23,098 nucleotides of DNA. Source: Rhodothermaceae bacterium. GTDB lineage: Bacteria > Bacteroidota > Rhodothermia > Rhodothermales > Rubricoccaceae. The notes beneath the pieces were generated by a model that saw nothing but the letters and a program-made list of their open reading frames with translations, made no database searches and was not told the origin of the DNA. This document shows, piece after piece, positions 7,593-16,229 of this stretch. The stretch lies in assembly GCA_013003465.1 (NCBI GenBank), contig JABDIZ010000419.1, forward strand, positions 1-23,098, given 5' to 3'. How positions within the stretch are numbered: position 1 is the first letter of the stretch; the number at the start of each line of letters is the position of its first letter. A program made the position numbers and the translations under genes.

Positions 7593-9002
7593 TTACAAAC
7601 TTTGGACGAGACGGCGGAAGGTGTCCCCGCGGTGCTCGTAGTTGTCGAACATGTCGAATGACGAGCAGGCAGGACTGAGCAGCACGGTGTCGCCCGGCTC
7701 GGCCATCAGGCGAGCGAACTGAATGGCCTCCTCCATGGTCTGCGCGCGCGCGTTGTGCTCCGCGTGCGGACCGAGTTCGGCCATCACCTTGTCGCCGCTC
7801 TCACCGAGGCCGACGAGCCCCTTGACCTTCTCGGTCACGAGGCTCTTGAGCGGCCCGTAGTCGTTGCCCTTGTCGCGTCCGCCGGCGATCAGGATGACGT
7901 TGCCGGGGAACGATTCGAGCGCGTACCAGACGGCGTTCACGTTGGTCGCCTTGGAGTCGTTGACGAAGTGCACACCGTGGACCGTGCGGACCTTTTCAAG
8001 GCGGTGGGGCACCCCCTCGAACGAGGTCAGGCTCTGGCGCACCACATCGCTGCGAATCTCCATGGCGCGCGCGGCGATGGCCGCGGCGAGGGAGTTGTAC
8101 AGGTTGTGGCGGCCTTGCAGGGCCGTGTTGGACGAGGGCATGAGTTCCTCTTCGAAGATCATGGTGGGGGACGAGGGCTCGAGGGACTCGGGGAGGGACA
8201 TCACGATCTGGCTGATGCCGTTGGCATCGCGCCGCACGAAGGCGCCGCGCTCCAGTTCATGTTCGAGGGAAAATGGCCAGGGCGTGATGCCGCGTTTTTC
8301 GGCCCACATCGCCACATAGTCGTGGACCAGTTCGTCGTCGTAGTTGTAGACGAGCCAGTCGCCGGGGCGCTGGTTTTCGAAGACGCGAAATTTGCTCTGG
8401 GCGTACTTATTGAAGTCATGGTCGTAGCGGTCGAGGTGGTCGGGCGTGATGTTGAGCAACACGCTGACTTTCGGCCGGAACGTCTGGATGTGGTCGAGTT
8501 GGAAGCTGGACACTTCGAGCACGACCGTGTGCGCGTCGGTCAGCTCATCGACGTAGTCCGAAAACGGATAGCCGATGTTGCCGCCGACGACAAAGGGGCG
8601 CTGGGCTGTGCGGAAGAGGTGGGCGATGAGGCTCGTGGTGGTCGTCTTGCCGTTGGAGCCGGTCACGGCCACGATGGGCGCCGGGCAAAACCAGCTCGCG
8701 GCCTCGATCTCGGAATAGACGGGCAGGCGCTGGCGAAGCGCCTGCTGCACGAGGTTGATGGTGCTTGGCACGCCGGGCGAGATCACCAGAAAGTCGGCAT
8801 CAAGCGCACGGGGCGTGTGGCCCCCTTGCTCGAACGCAACCCCGGCCTTCGTCAGTGCGTCCGCCATCCGGTCGTCTACCGCGTCGCGCTCGGTCAGGAA
8901 GACCTCGGCACCATGCCGCGCGAGCAGCGTGGCCGCCGCGAGGCCGCTCCGTGCGCCCCCGATGACCGTCGCACGCTTGCCGTCGATGTCGGTCGGGCTC
9001 AT
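7593..9002 (-). CDS. murD: UDP-MurNAc-L-alanine--D-glutamate ligase MurD
   Basis: This Mur ligase adds D-Glu to UDP-MurNAc-L-Ala. The 469-residue product has the N-terminal UDP-binding fold (VIGGARSGLAAA, 13-24), P-loop GSNGKTTT (115-122), LEVSSFQLD (162-170), the NITPDHLDRY segment (184-193) with K204 at the position of the carbamylated lysine, GGRDKGNDY in the C-terminal domain, and the hallmark LLSPACSSFDMFDNYEHRG near the C-terminus. The ATG at 9002 overlaps the mraY stop by four bases (ATGA) and fits the family N-terminus. The frame runs open further upstream, but that stretch is antisense-frame noise inside mraY. Confidence 0.98.
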   Translation of the reverse strand: MSPTDIDGKRATVIGGARSGLAAATLLARHGAEVFLTERDAVDDRMADALTKAGVAFEQGGHTPRALDADFLVISPGVPSTINLVQQALRQRLPVYSEIEAASWFCPAPIVAVTGSNGKTTTTSLIAHLFRTAQRPFVVGGNIGYPFSDYVDELTDAHTVVLEVSSFQLDHIQTFRPKVSVLLNITPDHLDRYDHDFNKYAQSKFRVFENQRPGDWLVYNYDDELVHDYVAMWAEKRGITPWPFSLEHELERGAFVRRDANGISQIVMSLPESLEPSSPTMIFEEELMPSSNTALQGRHNLYNSLAAAIAARAMEIRSDVVRQSLTSFEGVPHRLEKVRTVHGVHFVNDSKATNVNAVWYALESFPGNVILIAGGRDKGNDYGPLKSLVTEKVKGLVGLGESGDKVMAELGPHAEHNARAQTMEEAIQFARLMAEPGDTVLLSPACSSFDMFDNYEHRGDTFRRLVQSL

Positions 9003-10153
9003 CGGATGCGAAGCAGGACGAGGGTCAGGATGACGAGCAGCGCCGTGATGATCCAGAAGCGCACGACGATCTTGTTTTCGTGGACGCCGAGTGCTTCGTA
9101 GTGGTGATGCAGCGGGGCCATCTTGAAGACGCGCCGCCCCTCGCCGTGCTTGCGCTTCGTGTACTTGAAGTAGATCGTCTGGATGATGACCGAGGCCGTC
9201 TCGATGACGAAGATGCCACCCAGCACGGGCAGGTAGAGCTCCTTCTTGATCAGGATGGCGACCGTGGCGATAGCCGCGCCCAGCGCCAGGCTCCCGGTGT
9301 CTCCCATGAAGACCTGCGCCGGGAAGCCGTTGTACCAGAGGAAGCCGAAGCACGCCGCCGCCATCGCTGCCACGAAAACGAGCAGCTCGCCCGAGCCCGG
9401 TACGTAGACATCGTTGACGAACTCGGCGAGGTTGACGTTGCCCGTGATGAGCACCATCCCGATCAGCCCGAGCGCGACGAACGCCGAGGCCCCGGTCGTC
9501 AGACCGTCAAGGCCGTCGGTCAGGTTGACCGCATTCGATACACCCGTCAGGATGAAGGTGAGCACGGGGATGTAGATGATCCAGCCTGCCTCAAACCCGA
9601 GGACCGGCGTCAGGACATCGTAGTTGATCGTACCGTTGGGCACGAACGGAATGCTCGTCTCCGTGTGGATGCCGTGGAGCGCAGGCCAGAAGAGCAGGAA
9701 GATGCTCATCAGCACCCCTAGCGAGAGTTGCCCGGCCAGCTTGACTCGTGCCGCCACGCCCTCTTTGTCCTTCTTGACCACCTTGATGTAGTCGTCGGCG
9801 AAGCCGAAGGCACCCATCCAGAGCGTTGCGCCAAGCGCGAGCCAAACGTAGACATTCGTCAGGTCACCCCAGAGGAGCGTCGAGCCGCAGAGCGCCAGAA
9901 TCAGGATGATGCCGCCCATGGTGGGCGTGCCTGCCTTGTGTGCATGACTCACTACGCCCGCATCCTCGCCTTCCCGTACCGTCTCGCCGATCTGCTGACG
10001 GCGCAGCCAGCGGATAATCCTCTTGCCCGCGAAGAGACCGATCAGCAGCGCCGTCCCAGCCGCGAGCGACGCGCGGACGGTGGTGAACTGAAAGACCTGA
10101 AAGCCAGGCGGCTCGAAGGTCTGTTCGAGCCAAGAGAGCAGGAAGTAAAGCAT
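8999..10153 (-). CDS. mraY: Phospho-MurNAc-pentapeptide transferase MraY
   Basis: MraY is the integral membrane enzyme that moves phospho-MurNAc-pentapeptide to undecaprenyl phosphate, giving lipid I. The 384-residue product has about ten membrane spans and the family motifs: KAGTPTMGG (73-81), FADDY (118-122) with the paired catalytic-site aspartates, NAVNLTDGLDGL (207-218), MGDTGS (283-288) and PLHHHYE (347-353). Length is slightly above the E. coli enzyme and typical of Bacteroidota forms, with a longer loop around 160-185. It starts 11 nt after murE and overlaps murD. Confidence 0.98.
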   Translation of the reverse strand: MLYFLLSWLEQTFEPPGFQVFQFTTVRASLAAGTALLIGLFAGKRIIRWLRRQQIGETVREGEDAGVVSHAHKAGTPTMGGIILILALCGSTLLWGDLTNVYVWLALGATLWMGAFGFADDYIKVVKKDKEGVAARVKLAGQLSLGVLMSIFLLFWPALHGIHTETSIPFVPNGTINYDVLTPVLGFEAGWIIYIPVLTFILTGVSNAVNLTDGLDGLTTGASAFVALGLIGMVLITGNVNLAEFVNDVYVPGSGELLVFVAAMAAACFGFLWYNGFPAQVFMGDTGSLALGAAIATVAILIKKELYLPVLGGIFVIETASVIIQTIYFKYTKRKHGEGRRVFKMAPLHHHYEALGVHENKIVVRFWIITALLVILTLVLLRIR

Positions 10154-10164
10154 CGGCCTGGTGG

Positions 10165-11763
10165 CTAACCGGTGCGGTGGGTGAGAGCGTGGCGGAGGTG
10201 CTCGCGGTCGTCGAAGTCGCGTTTTTCGGTGCCGATGATCTGGTAGGGCTCGTGGCCCTTCCCGGCAATGACAATCACGTCGCCAGGGGCCGCCTCGGCG
10301 GCGACATAGGCGATGGCCTCGGCGCGCTCCGGGATCGTGGCGGTGGCCTCAGGGTGGGCGAGACCATCCCGGATTGCGCCGAGGATGTCGAGTGGGTCTT
10401 CGGTGCGCGGGTTGTCGGAGGTGAGGACCACGCGGTCGGCGAGGTCTTCGGCGATGCGGGCCATGAGCGGCCGTTTCGCCGGGTCGCGGTCACCACCGGC
10501 GCCGAAGACGGCCCACAGCCGGCCTCTCCCCTGCCCCATCATCTGCCGGGCAGTGGCGAGGACGTTCTGGAGCGCATCGGGCGTGTGGGCGTAGTCCACG
10601 ATGCCGAGCACGCCGTCGTCGGAACGGAAGGTCTGGAAACGTCCGGGCACGCCGGGCGCCTCGGCGAGTGCGGCCAGGGCCGCCTCCGGAGAGGCGCCGA
10701 GATCGCGAGCGACGCCGTAGGCGGCGGCCAGGTTGAGCGCATTGAAGCGCCCGGCGAGCCGGAACGTTCGTTCGACCCCATCGAGGCGAAGCCGCAACCC
10801 ATCAAGGGCGTTGTCGAGCACATCGACGCGGAGATCGGCGGCCTCATCGGTGCCGTAGGTCACCACGCGGGCCTCGGTGTCTCGCACCATCTGTGCCCAC
10901 GCCGGATCGTCACGGTTGACGAGGGCGAGCGCATCGGGCGCGAGGCCATCGAAGAGGCGCTTCTTCGCCGCCGTGTAGGCATCGACCGTCTCGTGGAAGT
11001 CGAGGTGATCGTGGGTCAGGTTGGTGAAAACCGCCGCGCGGAAACGCTGGCCCCGCACGCGGTCGAGCGCAAGCCCGTGCGAGGAGACTTCCATCGCGCA
11101 GGCGCCACACCCCGCGTCCACCATCGCCCGGAGCAGCCGGTTGAGTTCGATGGCCTCAGGCGTGGTGTAGTCGGTGTGGACGATGCGCTCGCCGATGCGG
11201 TTGTCGACGGTGCCGACGAGCCCGGCCTTGTGGCCGAGCGCGGTCAGCAGGGTGTAGAGGAGAAAGGCCGTCGTCGTCTTACCATTGGTGCCAGTGACGC
11301 CGAGGAGGTCGAGGCGGTCGCTGGGCCGCCCATAGAACGCATTCGCGATCTCCCCAAGCGCCGCCCGCGTATCCGTTACCGGTACGAAGGCGACGCTGGG
11401 GGATCGCTCACCCTTCCCCAAGGGACTTGTTGCAGACGCACGATTCGCGGCGGAAGCGCCGTCTGCTGCCGTCGCCGCGTGCTCGCGGTGCCAGGAGGCA
11501 CTCACGATGGCAGCGACGGCTCCATTCTGCACAGCCGTGTCAAGGAACAGGTGCCCGTCGGCGTGCTCGCCCTCGCGGGCAATGAACAGCGTACCGGGCT
11601 CGACCACGCGGCTGTCATCCGCAATGTGGTCGATGGTGATCGAATCGGCGTCCTCGGGCAGGTCACCCACCAGCAGGCCTGCCGCGCGTACGGGCGCGAG
11701 CAGGCCTGCCAGCGGCTGCGGGGGGACGTCGGGGTCAATCGAGAAAGAACGGGGGGTGCTCAC
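10165..11763 (-). CDS. murE: UDP-MurNAc-tripeptide synthetase MurE (meso-DAP type)
   Basis: MurE adds the third stem residue to UDP-MurNAc-L-Ala-D-Glu. The 532-residue product has P-loop GTNGKTTTAF (158-167), the THDHLDFH segment and DNPRTEDP (450-457). In the family DNPR marks meso-diaminopimelate specificity, so the wall is predicted to be DAP-type. The C-terminal KGHEPYQ motif is present. Two oddities stand out. The start at 11763 is GTG with no clear Shine-Dalgarno. There is also an Ala/Ser-rich insertion at about residues 93-124, between AAIVSA and VAFVPVTDTRAALG, where homologues run straight through. It lies 166 nt after ftsI and 11 nt before mraY. Confidence 0.97.
   Translation of the reverse strand: MSTPRSFSIDPDVPPQPLAGLLAPVRAAGLLVGDLPEDADSITIDHIADDSRVVEPGTLFIAREGEHADGHLFLDTAVQNGAVAAIVSASWHREHAATAADGASAANRASATSPLGKGERSPSVAFVPVTDTRAALGEIANAFYGRPSDRLDLLGVTGTNGKTTTAFLLYTLLTALGHKAGLVGTVDNRIGERIVHTDYTTPEAIELNRLLRAMVDAGCGACAMEVSSHGLALDRVRGQRFRAAVFTNLTHDHLDFHETVDAYTAAKKRLFDGLAPDALALVNRDDPAWAQMVRDTEARVVTYGTDEAADLRVDVLDNALDGLRLRLDGVERTFRLAGRFNALNLAAAYGVARDLGASPEAALAALAEAPGVPGRFQTFRSDDGVLGIVDYAHTPDALQNVLATARQMMGQGRGRLWAVFGAGGDRDPAKRPLMARIAEDLADRVVLTSDNPRTEDPLDILGAIRDGLAHPEATATIPERAEAIAYVAAEAAPGDVIVIAGKGHEPYQIIGTEKRDFDDREHLRHALTHRTG
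11411..11424. repeat. Small hairpin inside the murE insertion
   Basis: CCCTT-CCCC-AAGGG is a perfect 5-bp inverted repeat within murE. It encodes part of the peptide SPLGKGER in the non-conserved insertion at residues 93-124. Short palindromic elements of similar sequence are scattered in many GC-rich genomes and are sometimes translated in frame. Whether this is such an element cannot be decided from one copy. Confidence 0.35.
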
Positions 11764-11843
11764 AGCCGTCAGAGCCCGCCTGTGGTGTTCAGGAGGAGAG
11801 CGAAAACAAGCGAGAGGACTGCGATCAAGGCGGGCGAAGCAGG

Positions 11844-11859
11844 CGATGCGTGAGCATCG
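11844..11859. other. Stem-loop in the ftsI-murE gap
   Basis: CGATGC (11844-11849) and GCATCG (11854-11859) form a perfect 6-bp stem with a 4-nt loop. It lies in the 166-nt gap between ftsI and murE, the widest gap inside the operon. No T-run follows, so it may be a processing or attenuation element. Nothing else is recognisable in this gap, and no small gene can be supported. Confidence 0.35.
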
Positions 11860-11929
11860 GCGGTGCAGTGCAACGCAGAGCGCGGTACTCTCAGTCGTTT
11901 GCAGCTTCTTCTGAACATCATAGACAGGC

Positions 11930-13987
11930 TCAATGCAACGTCAGCACCGCCTGCGAGGGCAGCGCGGCTCCGGCGGATGGCGACTGAGCGGTAATGGTGC
12001 CACTCCCCTGCACGCGGGCGATGGCGCCGAGGCTGGCAAGCCAGGCCACGGCATGGCGGGCGGAGAGGCCGGTCAGGTCAGGCATCACCACCTCGACCGG
12101 AGCCTCATTAGACCGGGGCGCATCGGCCGCGGTCAGGCGGATGGCGTGCCGGACGGGCGCCCGCTCCCCGCCCAGCGGCTGCTGCGCAGCGACGGGCTGC
12201 CACGCGGCATCGCGGGCACGGCGCACGGGGAACCCGTCGGCGTAGAGGCGGCTTTCGGCGAGCAGCGCGGGCAGGCTGTCGACACTGGGCACAACGGCCT
12301 CGTTGCGCTCGGGCAGCGGCGTGGACGGCGCGACGCGCTCTGCGATGGTCGGGAACGTGCCGACCCAGCGGCGCGCGACCTCGCCAAAGATGGGCGCGGC
12401 TACGGCACCTCCGTAGGAGCCATTCTGCGGCGCATTGAGTACAACCAGCAGTGCCACTTCGGGCGCTTCGACCGGGAAGAAACCCACAAACGAGGCGCGG
12501 TAGCGGCGCGCATAAGTCCCTCCGGAAGCCGTCTGTGCCGTACCTGTCTTGCCTGCAATCCGCAGCCCTTCGACGGCGGCGCGGCGCGCCGTGCCGTCCT
12601 CGGAGACGACGCGCTCGAAGTAAGGCATCAGCCGCTCGGCCGTCTCGGCGTCGAAGGCGCGGCGGATGGAGTCCTGGCGCGCTTCCCAGATCGTGCGGCC
12701 CTGCACAGTGCGGCGCTCAGCCACGAGGTAGGGCTTGACGAGGAGGCCGCCGTTGGCAAGCGCGCAGTAGGCCGTGAGCACCTGCAGCGGCGTCGCCTCG
12801 ACCTCGTAACCGGTGCTCATCCACGGCAGCGTGAGGCCACTGAACTCTTCGGGCCGCTTGAGCCGTCCGGCCACTTCGCCGGGCAGATCGATCCAAGTCG
12901 GTGAGCCGAAGCCGAGCGCACGAGCGTGCTGGTAGAGGTCGGACGGCTCCATCTGCACGGCCGTCCGTGCCATACCGACGTTCGAGGAGACGGTGATCGC
13001 CTCACCGAACGGAATCCGGCCGTAGCCGTGGCTGTCGCGCATGGTGCGCCCGTAGAAGACGGCCCAGCCCTCGCCAGTGTCGATGGTGTCCTCAGGGCTG
13101 AGTGTATCCGTCTCCAATGCGGCGACAGCGGTGACGAGCTTGAACGTCGAGCCCGGCTCGATGCGGTCAGTGACGGCGTGGTTGCGGCGGGCCGCTTCTG
13201 AGAACGTGGCGGCGCGGTTCGGATCGTAATCCGGCACGTTGGCCATGGCGAGGATGGCGCCGGTGCGCGGATCCATGGCAATCGCCGTCCCCCACTGCGC
13301 CCCGGCCTCGGCGACACCGCGCGCGAGTTCCTCTTCGAGAATGGCCTGCCGCACGAGGTCGAGCGTGAGGACGAGGTGCTCGCCGTGCTTCGGCTCGACA
13401 ACGCTCCCACCGACGAGGGCCTTGACGATGCCGCGCCGGTCGCGTTGCACGGCCTGGCGCCCAGGCTCACCGCTGAGGAATTCGTCGTACTGCTGCTCCA
13501 ACCCGGCGATGCCCGCGAGGTCGGCGTCTACATGGCCAAGGACGTGGCTGGCGGTCCGCGCGTAGTTGTAGCGCCGCGCAAACGAGCCCTTCACCAACAG
13601 ACCCGGGAAGCCGCCCGCGTCGAGTTGCTCCTTCGACGCCTCGTCGAGGTTGCGAACGAGCAGCACGTACTGACGGCTCGCGCGGTTGGCCACCCGCTGG
13701 CGGAAGTGCGCCGCACGCCGCTCGGTCAGTTCACCCAGAAGCGTGTAGAGTTCGTCCGCCCGCTCCTCGAACCCAGCCACCGTCGGATCGGCCGCCACTT
13801 CGTAGCGCGCCGTGTTGACGACGAGCGCGCGCCCGGCGCGGTCGTAGATCGAGCCGCGCGTAGCGGCCAGTTCTACGAACGACGATGCCTGCCGCTCGCC
13901 CTGCGCGCGCAGCTCGCTCCCCTCGCCCAGATGAATCCGGACGAGTTGGAACGCCACACCGGCGGGCAACAGCAGGACTGCGGCCAT
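11930..13987 (-). CDS. ftsI: Septal peptidoglycan transpeptidase FtsI (PBP3) with PASTA domain
   Basis: FtsI is the class B penicillin-binding protein that crosslinks septal peptidoglycan with FtsW. From the ATG at 13987 it is 685 residues: one membrane span near the start, a PBP dimerisation domain (about 35-200), then the transpeptidase domain with STFK (nucleophile S280), SSN (334-336) and KTGTAQ (480-485). A long linker leads to a single PASTA domain at about 633-685. PASTA-tailed FtsI is common in Bacteroidota. The ATG start leaves the membrane helix without a cytoplasmic tail. The frame continues upstream through residues SILSRLYIV, which look like a normal FtsI N-terminus, and only a CTG at 14029 is available as a start codon there. 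The true start is therefore uncertain. Confidence 0.96.
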   Translation of the reverse strand: MAAVLLLPAGVAFQLVRIHLGEGSELRAQGERQASSFVELAATRGSIYDRAGRALVVNTARYEVAADPTVAGFEERADELYTLLGELTERRAAHFRQRVANRASRQYVLLVRNLDEASKEQLDAGGFPGLLVKGSFARRYNYARTASHVLGHVDADLAGIAGLEQQYDEFLSGEPGRQAVQRDRRGIVKALVGGSVVEPKHGEHLVLTLDLVRQAILEEELARGVAEAGAQWGTAIAMDPRTGAILAMANVPDYDPNRAATFSEAARRNHAVTDRIEPGSTFKLVTAVAALETDTLSPEDTIDTGEGWAVFYGRTMRDSHGYGRIPFGEAITVSSNVGMARTAVQMEPSDLYQHARALGFGSPTWIDLPGEVAGRLKRPEEFSGLTLPWMSTGYEVEATPLQVLTAYCALANGGLLVKPYLVAERRTVQGRTIWEARQDSIRRAFDAETAERLMPYFERVVSEDGTARRAAVEGLRIAGKTGTAQTASGGTYARRYRASFVGFFPVEAPEVALLVVLNAPQNGSYGGAVAAPIFGEVARRWVGTFPTIAERVAPSTPLPERNEAVVPSVDSLPALLAESRLYADGFPVRRARDAAWQPVAAQQPLGGERAPVRHAIRLTAADAPRSNEAPVEVVMPDLTGLSARHAVAWLASLGAIARVQGSGTITAQSPSAGAALPSQAVLTLH

Positions 13988-14033
13988 GACGATGTAGAGG
14001 CGAGATAGTATCGAGTCGCGAGCGTTCAGGGAC

Positions 14034-14534
14034 TTAGTGGTCGAGGTGGATCACGGGACCGTACGCGATGCCTTCGTCGAGGCCGAGGGCGCGGGCGCGC
14101 CCCATCACCGCCTGCGGACCGGTCATGCGGTCGTAGGCGCCTTGCAGGCGCTCGTGGGTGAGGTGGAGGCGAAGGTTCTCGCGCTCGGCCTGCTGCAAGG
14201 CCGCGAGCGTGGCCTGCGTGGCATAGACGTGGCCGACGTAGAGCGTGACGGCGATGCAGGCAATCATCGTCCACACGCCGAAGCGGAGCGACGGCGCCGC
14301 ATCGAGGAAGCGCGCTCGGCGAAGAGTCTTCGCCGCCTTGATCTTGCGCGTGGCGCTCTTCTTGCGCGTCTTCGAGCCGAGGTCGCCCCAGCCAGGTAAC
14401 CCGGTCTTCGGCGCCGCTGCGGGCTGCGTCGTGGCAACCCGACGGCGCGTGCGCGTCGCCGCCGTCCGGCTCGGCTTACGGGCCGAGGTGCCGGAACGAC
14501 GAGACGAGCGCGTGGTGGACTTGGTGGTGGGCAT
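14034..14534 (-). CDS. ftsL: FtsL-like divisome protein with long basic tail
   Basis: This is a 166-residue bitopic protein in the ftsL slot between rsmH and ftsI. It has a single membrane span at about 86-105, then a helical coiled-coil-like segment (about 106-136) and a short C-terminal part, which is the FtsL/DivIC architecture. FtsL is too divergent for motif-based assignment, so the name rests on topology and position. The cytoplasmic tail of about 75 residues is unusual: about 23 Lys/Arg, one acidic residue and many Ser, Thr and Ala, resembling a histone-H1-like or nucleic-acid-binding tail. Typical FtsL tails are much shorter. No Shine-Dalgarno is visible. Confidence 0.85.
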   Translation of the reverse strand: MPTTKSTTRSSRRSGTSARKPSRTAATRTRRRVATTQPAAAPKTGLPGWGDLGSKTRKKSATRKIKAAKTLRRARFLDAAPSLRFGVWTMIACIAVTLYVGHVYATQATLAALQQAERENLRLHLTHERLQGAYDRMTGPQAVMGRARALGLDEGIAYGPVIHLDH

Positions 14535-14639
14535 CAGAGGGAGGAACAGCGAAATCGGCGCGAGGGCAGGGGACGGGAGCGGGCGGGTCGGGGGACGCAG
14601 GCTTACGGGCCTGGACCGACCCTCTCACGTACCCTGCCG

Positions 14640-15686
14640 TCACGAGGGCTCGGGGGGACGATCAGGTTTCTTCTCGGCGATGCGAAGGCGAGCGCTGCGC
14701 GCGCGAGGGTTCGCCGCCACTTCCGCCGCCGAGGCGGTGAGGGGTTTGCGTGTGAGGAGAGTGAATGGCGTGAGGAGGTTGCCGAAGAAATCCTTGCGGG
14801 CCTCCCCTTCCAGGTTGCCGAAGCGCAGGAAGTGCTTTGTCGGGCGGTCTTCGAGCGAGTGGTAGGCGATCACGGCGAGGCGCCCGCCGGGCTTGAGCAC
14901 GCGGAGCGCGGCTCCGAGCACACGTTCCAGCACGCCGATCTCGTCGTTGACGGCGATGCGAAGCGCCTGGAAGACCCGCGCCAGCGTCTTGACTTCCTCG
15001 CGCGTGGGCACGGCGCTGCGAACGGCGTCGGCCAGGTCGCCCGTCGTCGCGAGCGGGCGCTGCTCCACGATGGCATTGGCGATGGGCCACGCGCGCGGCT
15101 CCTCGCCATAGGCGCGCAACAGATCCGTCAGCGCCTGCACGTCAAGCGTGTTGATGAGATCGGCGGCGGTCTCGGGCGCAGCGGCGTTCATCCGCATGTC
15201 GAGCGGGCCGTCGGCCGAGAACGCGAACCCACGTGCAGCTTCGTCGATCTGGTGCGAAGAGATGCCGAGGTCGAGCAGCACACCGTCCACGGCGTCGAGA
15301 CCCGCGTCGGCGAGCAGCGCTTCCATGTCAGCGAAGTTGCCGCGGAGCGCCCGGAAGCGCCCGGCCTGGAGGTCATCGAAGAGCCGTTCCGTCGCCGTGG
15401 TCAACGCGTCCGCATCCTGATCGATACCGACCACGAGCGCATCAGGGCCAAGCGCATCAAGGAGCGCCGCCGCGTGGCCGCCGCCGCCGAGCGTGCCATC
15501 GACGTAAACGCCCGACGGGTTGGTTACGAGGCCCTCGACCACCTCCCGCGCGAGCACCGGCGCGTGGTAGTCCGACGCATAGCGCAGCGAGTCGGCCGAC
15601 GGGCTTACGGGCTCGTCGGCAACTCGCTTGCCGTGGCGCTGGGGCCGGGGGGACTGGCGGGCCATATGGATGGTGGCAATGCTCAT
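14640..15686 (-). CDS. rsmH: 16S rRNA (cytosine-1402-N4)-methyltransferase RsmH
   Basis: RsmH (MraW) is the SAM-dependent enzyme that N4-methylates C1402 in the decoding centre of 16S rRNA. The 348-residue product has YHAPVL (40-45), the SAM-binding DGTLGGGGHA (63-72), LLDLGISSHQID (137-148), GPLDMRM (160-166), the KPGGRLAVIAYHSLEDR segment and the C-terminal NPRARSARLR. About 39 residues precede YHAPVL, longer than usual, and a Met at residue 8 is an alternative start. After SLEDR it reads PTKHFLR where the family usually has a hydrophobic pair before the lysine, a minor deviation. It starts 14 nt after mraZ. A 105-nt gap without recognisable signals separates it from ftsL. Confidence 0.97.
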   Translation of the reverse strand: MSIATIHMARQSPRPQRHGKRVADEPVSPSADSLRYASDYHAPVLAREVVEGLVTNPSGVYVDGTLGGGGHAAALLDALGPDALVVGIDQDADALTTATERLFDDLQAGRFRALRGNFADMEALLADAGLDAVDGVLLDLGISSHQIDEAARGFAFSADGPLDMRMNAAAPETAADLINTLDVQALTDLLRAYGEEPRAWPIANAIVEQRPLATTGDLADAVRSAVPTREEVKTLARVFQALRIAVNDEIGVLERVLGAALRVLKPGGRLAVIAYHSLEDRPTKHFLRFGNLEGEARKDFFGNLLTPFTLLTRKPLTASAAEVAANPRARSARLRIAEKKPDRPPEPS

Positions 15687-15700
15687 AGGGGTCGGGGGCC

Positions 15701-16162
15701 TTACTCGAGGCCTCCCATCACGCGCTCGGCGATGGTTTCGTAGTCGTCGGGCTGCTCGTTGAGGAGGTTCTCGAAGACCTCAGGATCCCAGACTTCGATG
15801 TGATCGAGCGCACCGATGAAGAGCGCCTTCGATCCGTTGCCGGTCGAGAGCCCGGCGAATTCGATGAGGTTCTTGGGCAAGCTGATGCGGCCCTGTCCGT
15901 CGAGCCCGCTCTCGTCAGCCCAGCGGGTGAGGTTGCGGATGAAAATGCGGGTCTCGCGCTGGTACGGGTTGAGCGCGCGCATCTCTTCTTCCATCCGCTC
16001 CCAGGTGTCGAGGGGGTAGAGGAAAATGCACTGCTCCAGACCGCGCGTTGCGACAAACGTCTCCTTGGCCTCCGGGCTGATTGCCCGTCGCATCTTCGCC
16101 GGCAGAGCCACGCGGCCCTTGTCGTCGATCGAGTATTCCGCTTGTCCTTTAAAGCTGGCCAC
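15701..16162 (-). CDS. mraZ: Transcriptional regulator MraZ
   Basis: MraZ is the DNA-binding regulator that heads dcw clusters and represses its own operon in studied species. The 153-residue product contains two AbrB/SpoVT-like half-domains, each with the conserved core: DDKGRVALPAKMR at 13-25 and DGQGRISLPKNL at 88-99. The GTG at 16162 was chosen because it gives the standard family N-terminus (MASFKGQAEYSIDDKGR) and normal length. The open frame extends to 16336, but that would run through the promoter and operator region. Three TGGGG repeats that resemble its own operator lie 42-67 bp upstream. Confidence 0.95.
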   Translation of the reverse strand: MASFKGQAEYSIDDKGRVALPAKMRRAISPEAKETFVATRGLEQCIFLYPLDTWERMEEEMRALNPYQRETRIFIRNLTRWADESGLDGQGRISLPKNLIEFAGLSTGNGSKALFIGALDHIEVWDPEVFENLLNEQPDDYETIAERVMGGLE

Positions 16163-16203
16163 GGCCAGTATCCCCGTTGCTTCGCCAGGAGCTTGGGTGT
16201 CAT

Positions 16204-16229
16204 CCCCACTTTTCCCCACCACGCCCCCA
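16204..16229 (-). promoter_or_regulatory. MraZ operator: three TGGGG repeats
   Basis: On the minus strand TGGGG occurs at 16229-16225, 16218-16214 and 16208-16204, with starts 11 and 10 bp apart. This matches the known MraZ target of TGGGN direct repeats spaced about one helical turn in E. coli. The array lies just upstream of mraZ and overlaps the proposed -7 element, so binding would be expected to repress the operon. Binding is inferred. Confidence 0.65.

Noticed and set aside
9003..9353. Extended N-terminus for murD
   Set aside because: The extra 117 residues are an out-of-frame reading of the mraY 3' end. The ATGA overlap at 8999-9002 gives the family start.
10177..11853. 558-codon open frame on the plus strand across murE
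   Set aside because: Antisense shadow with no domain. murE is unambiguous on the minus strand.
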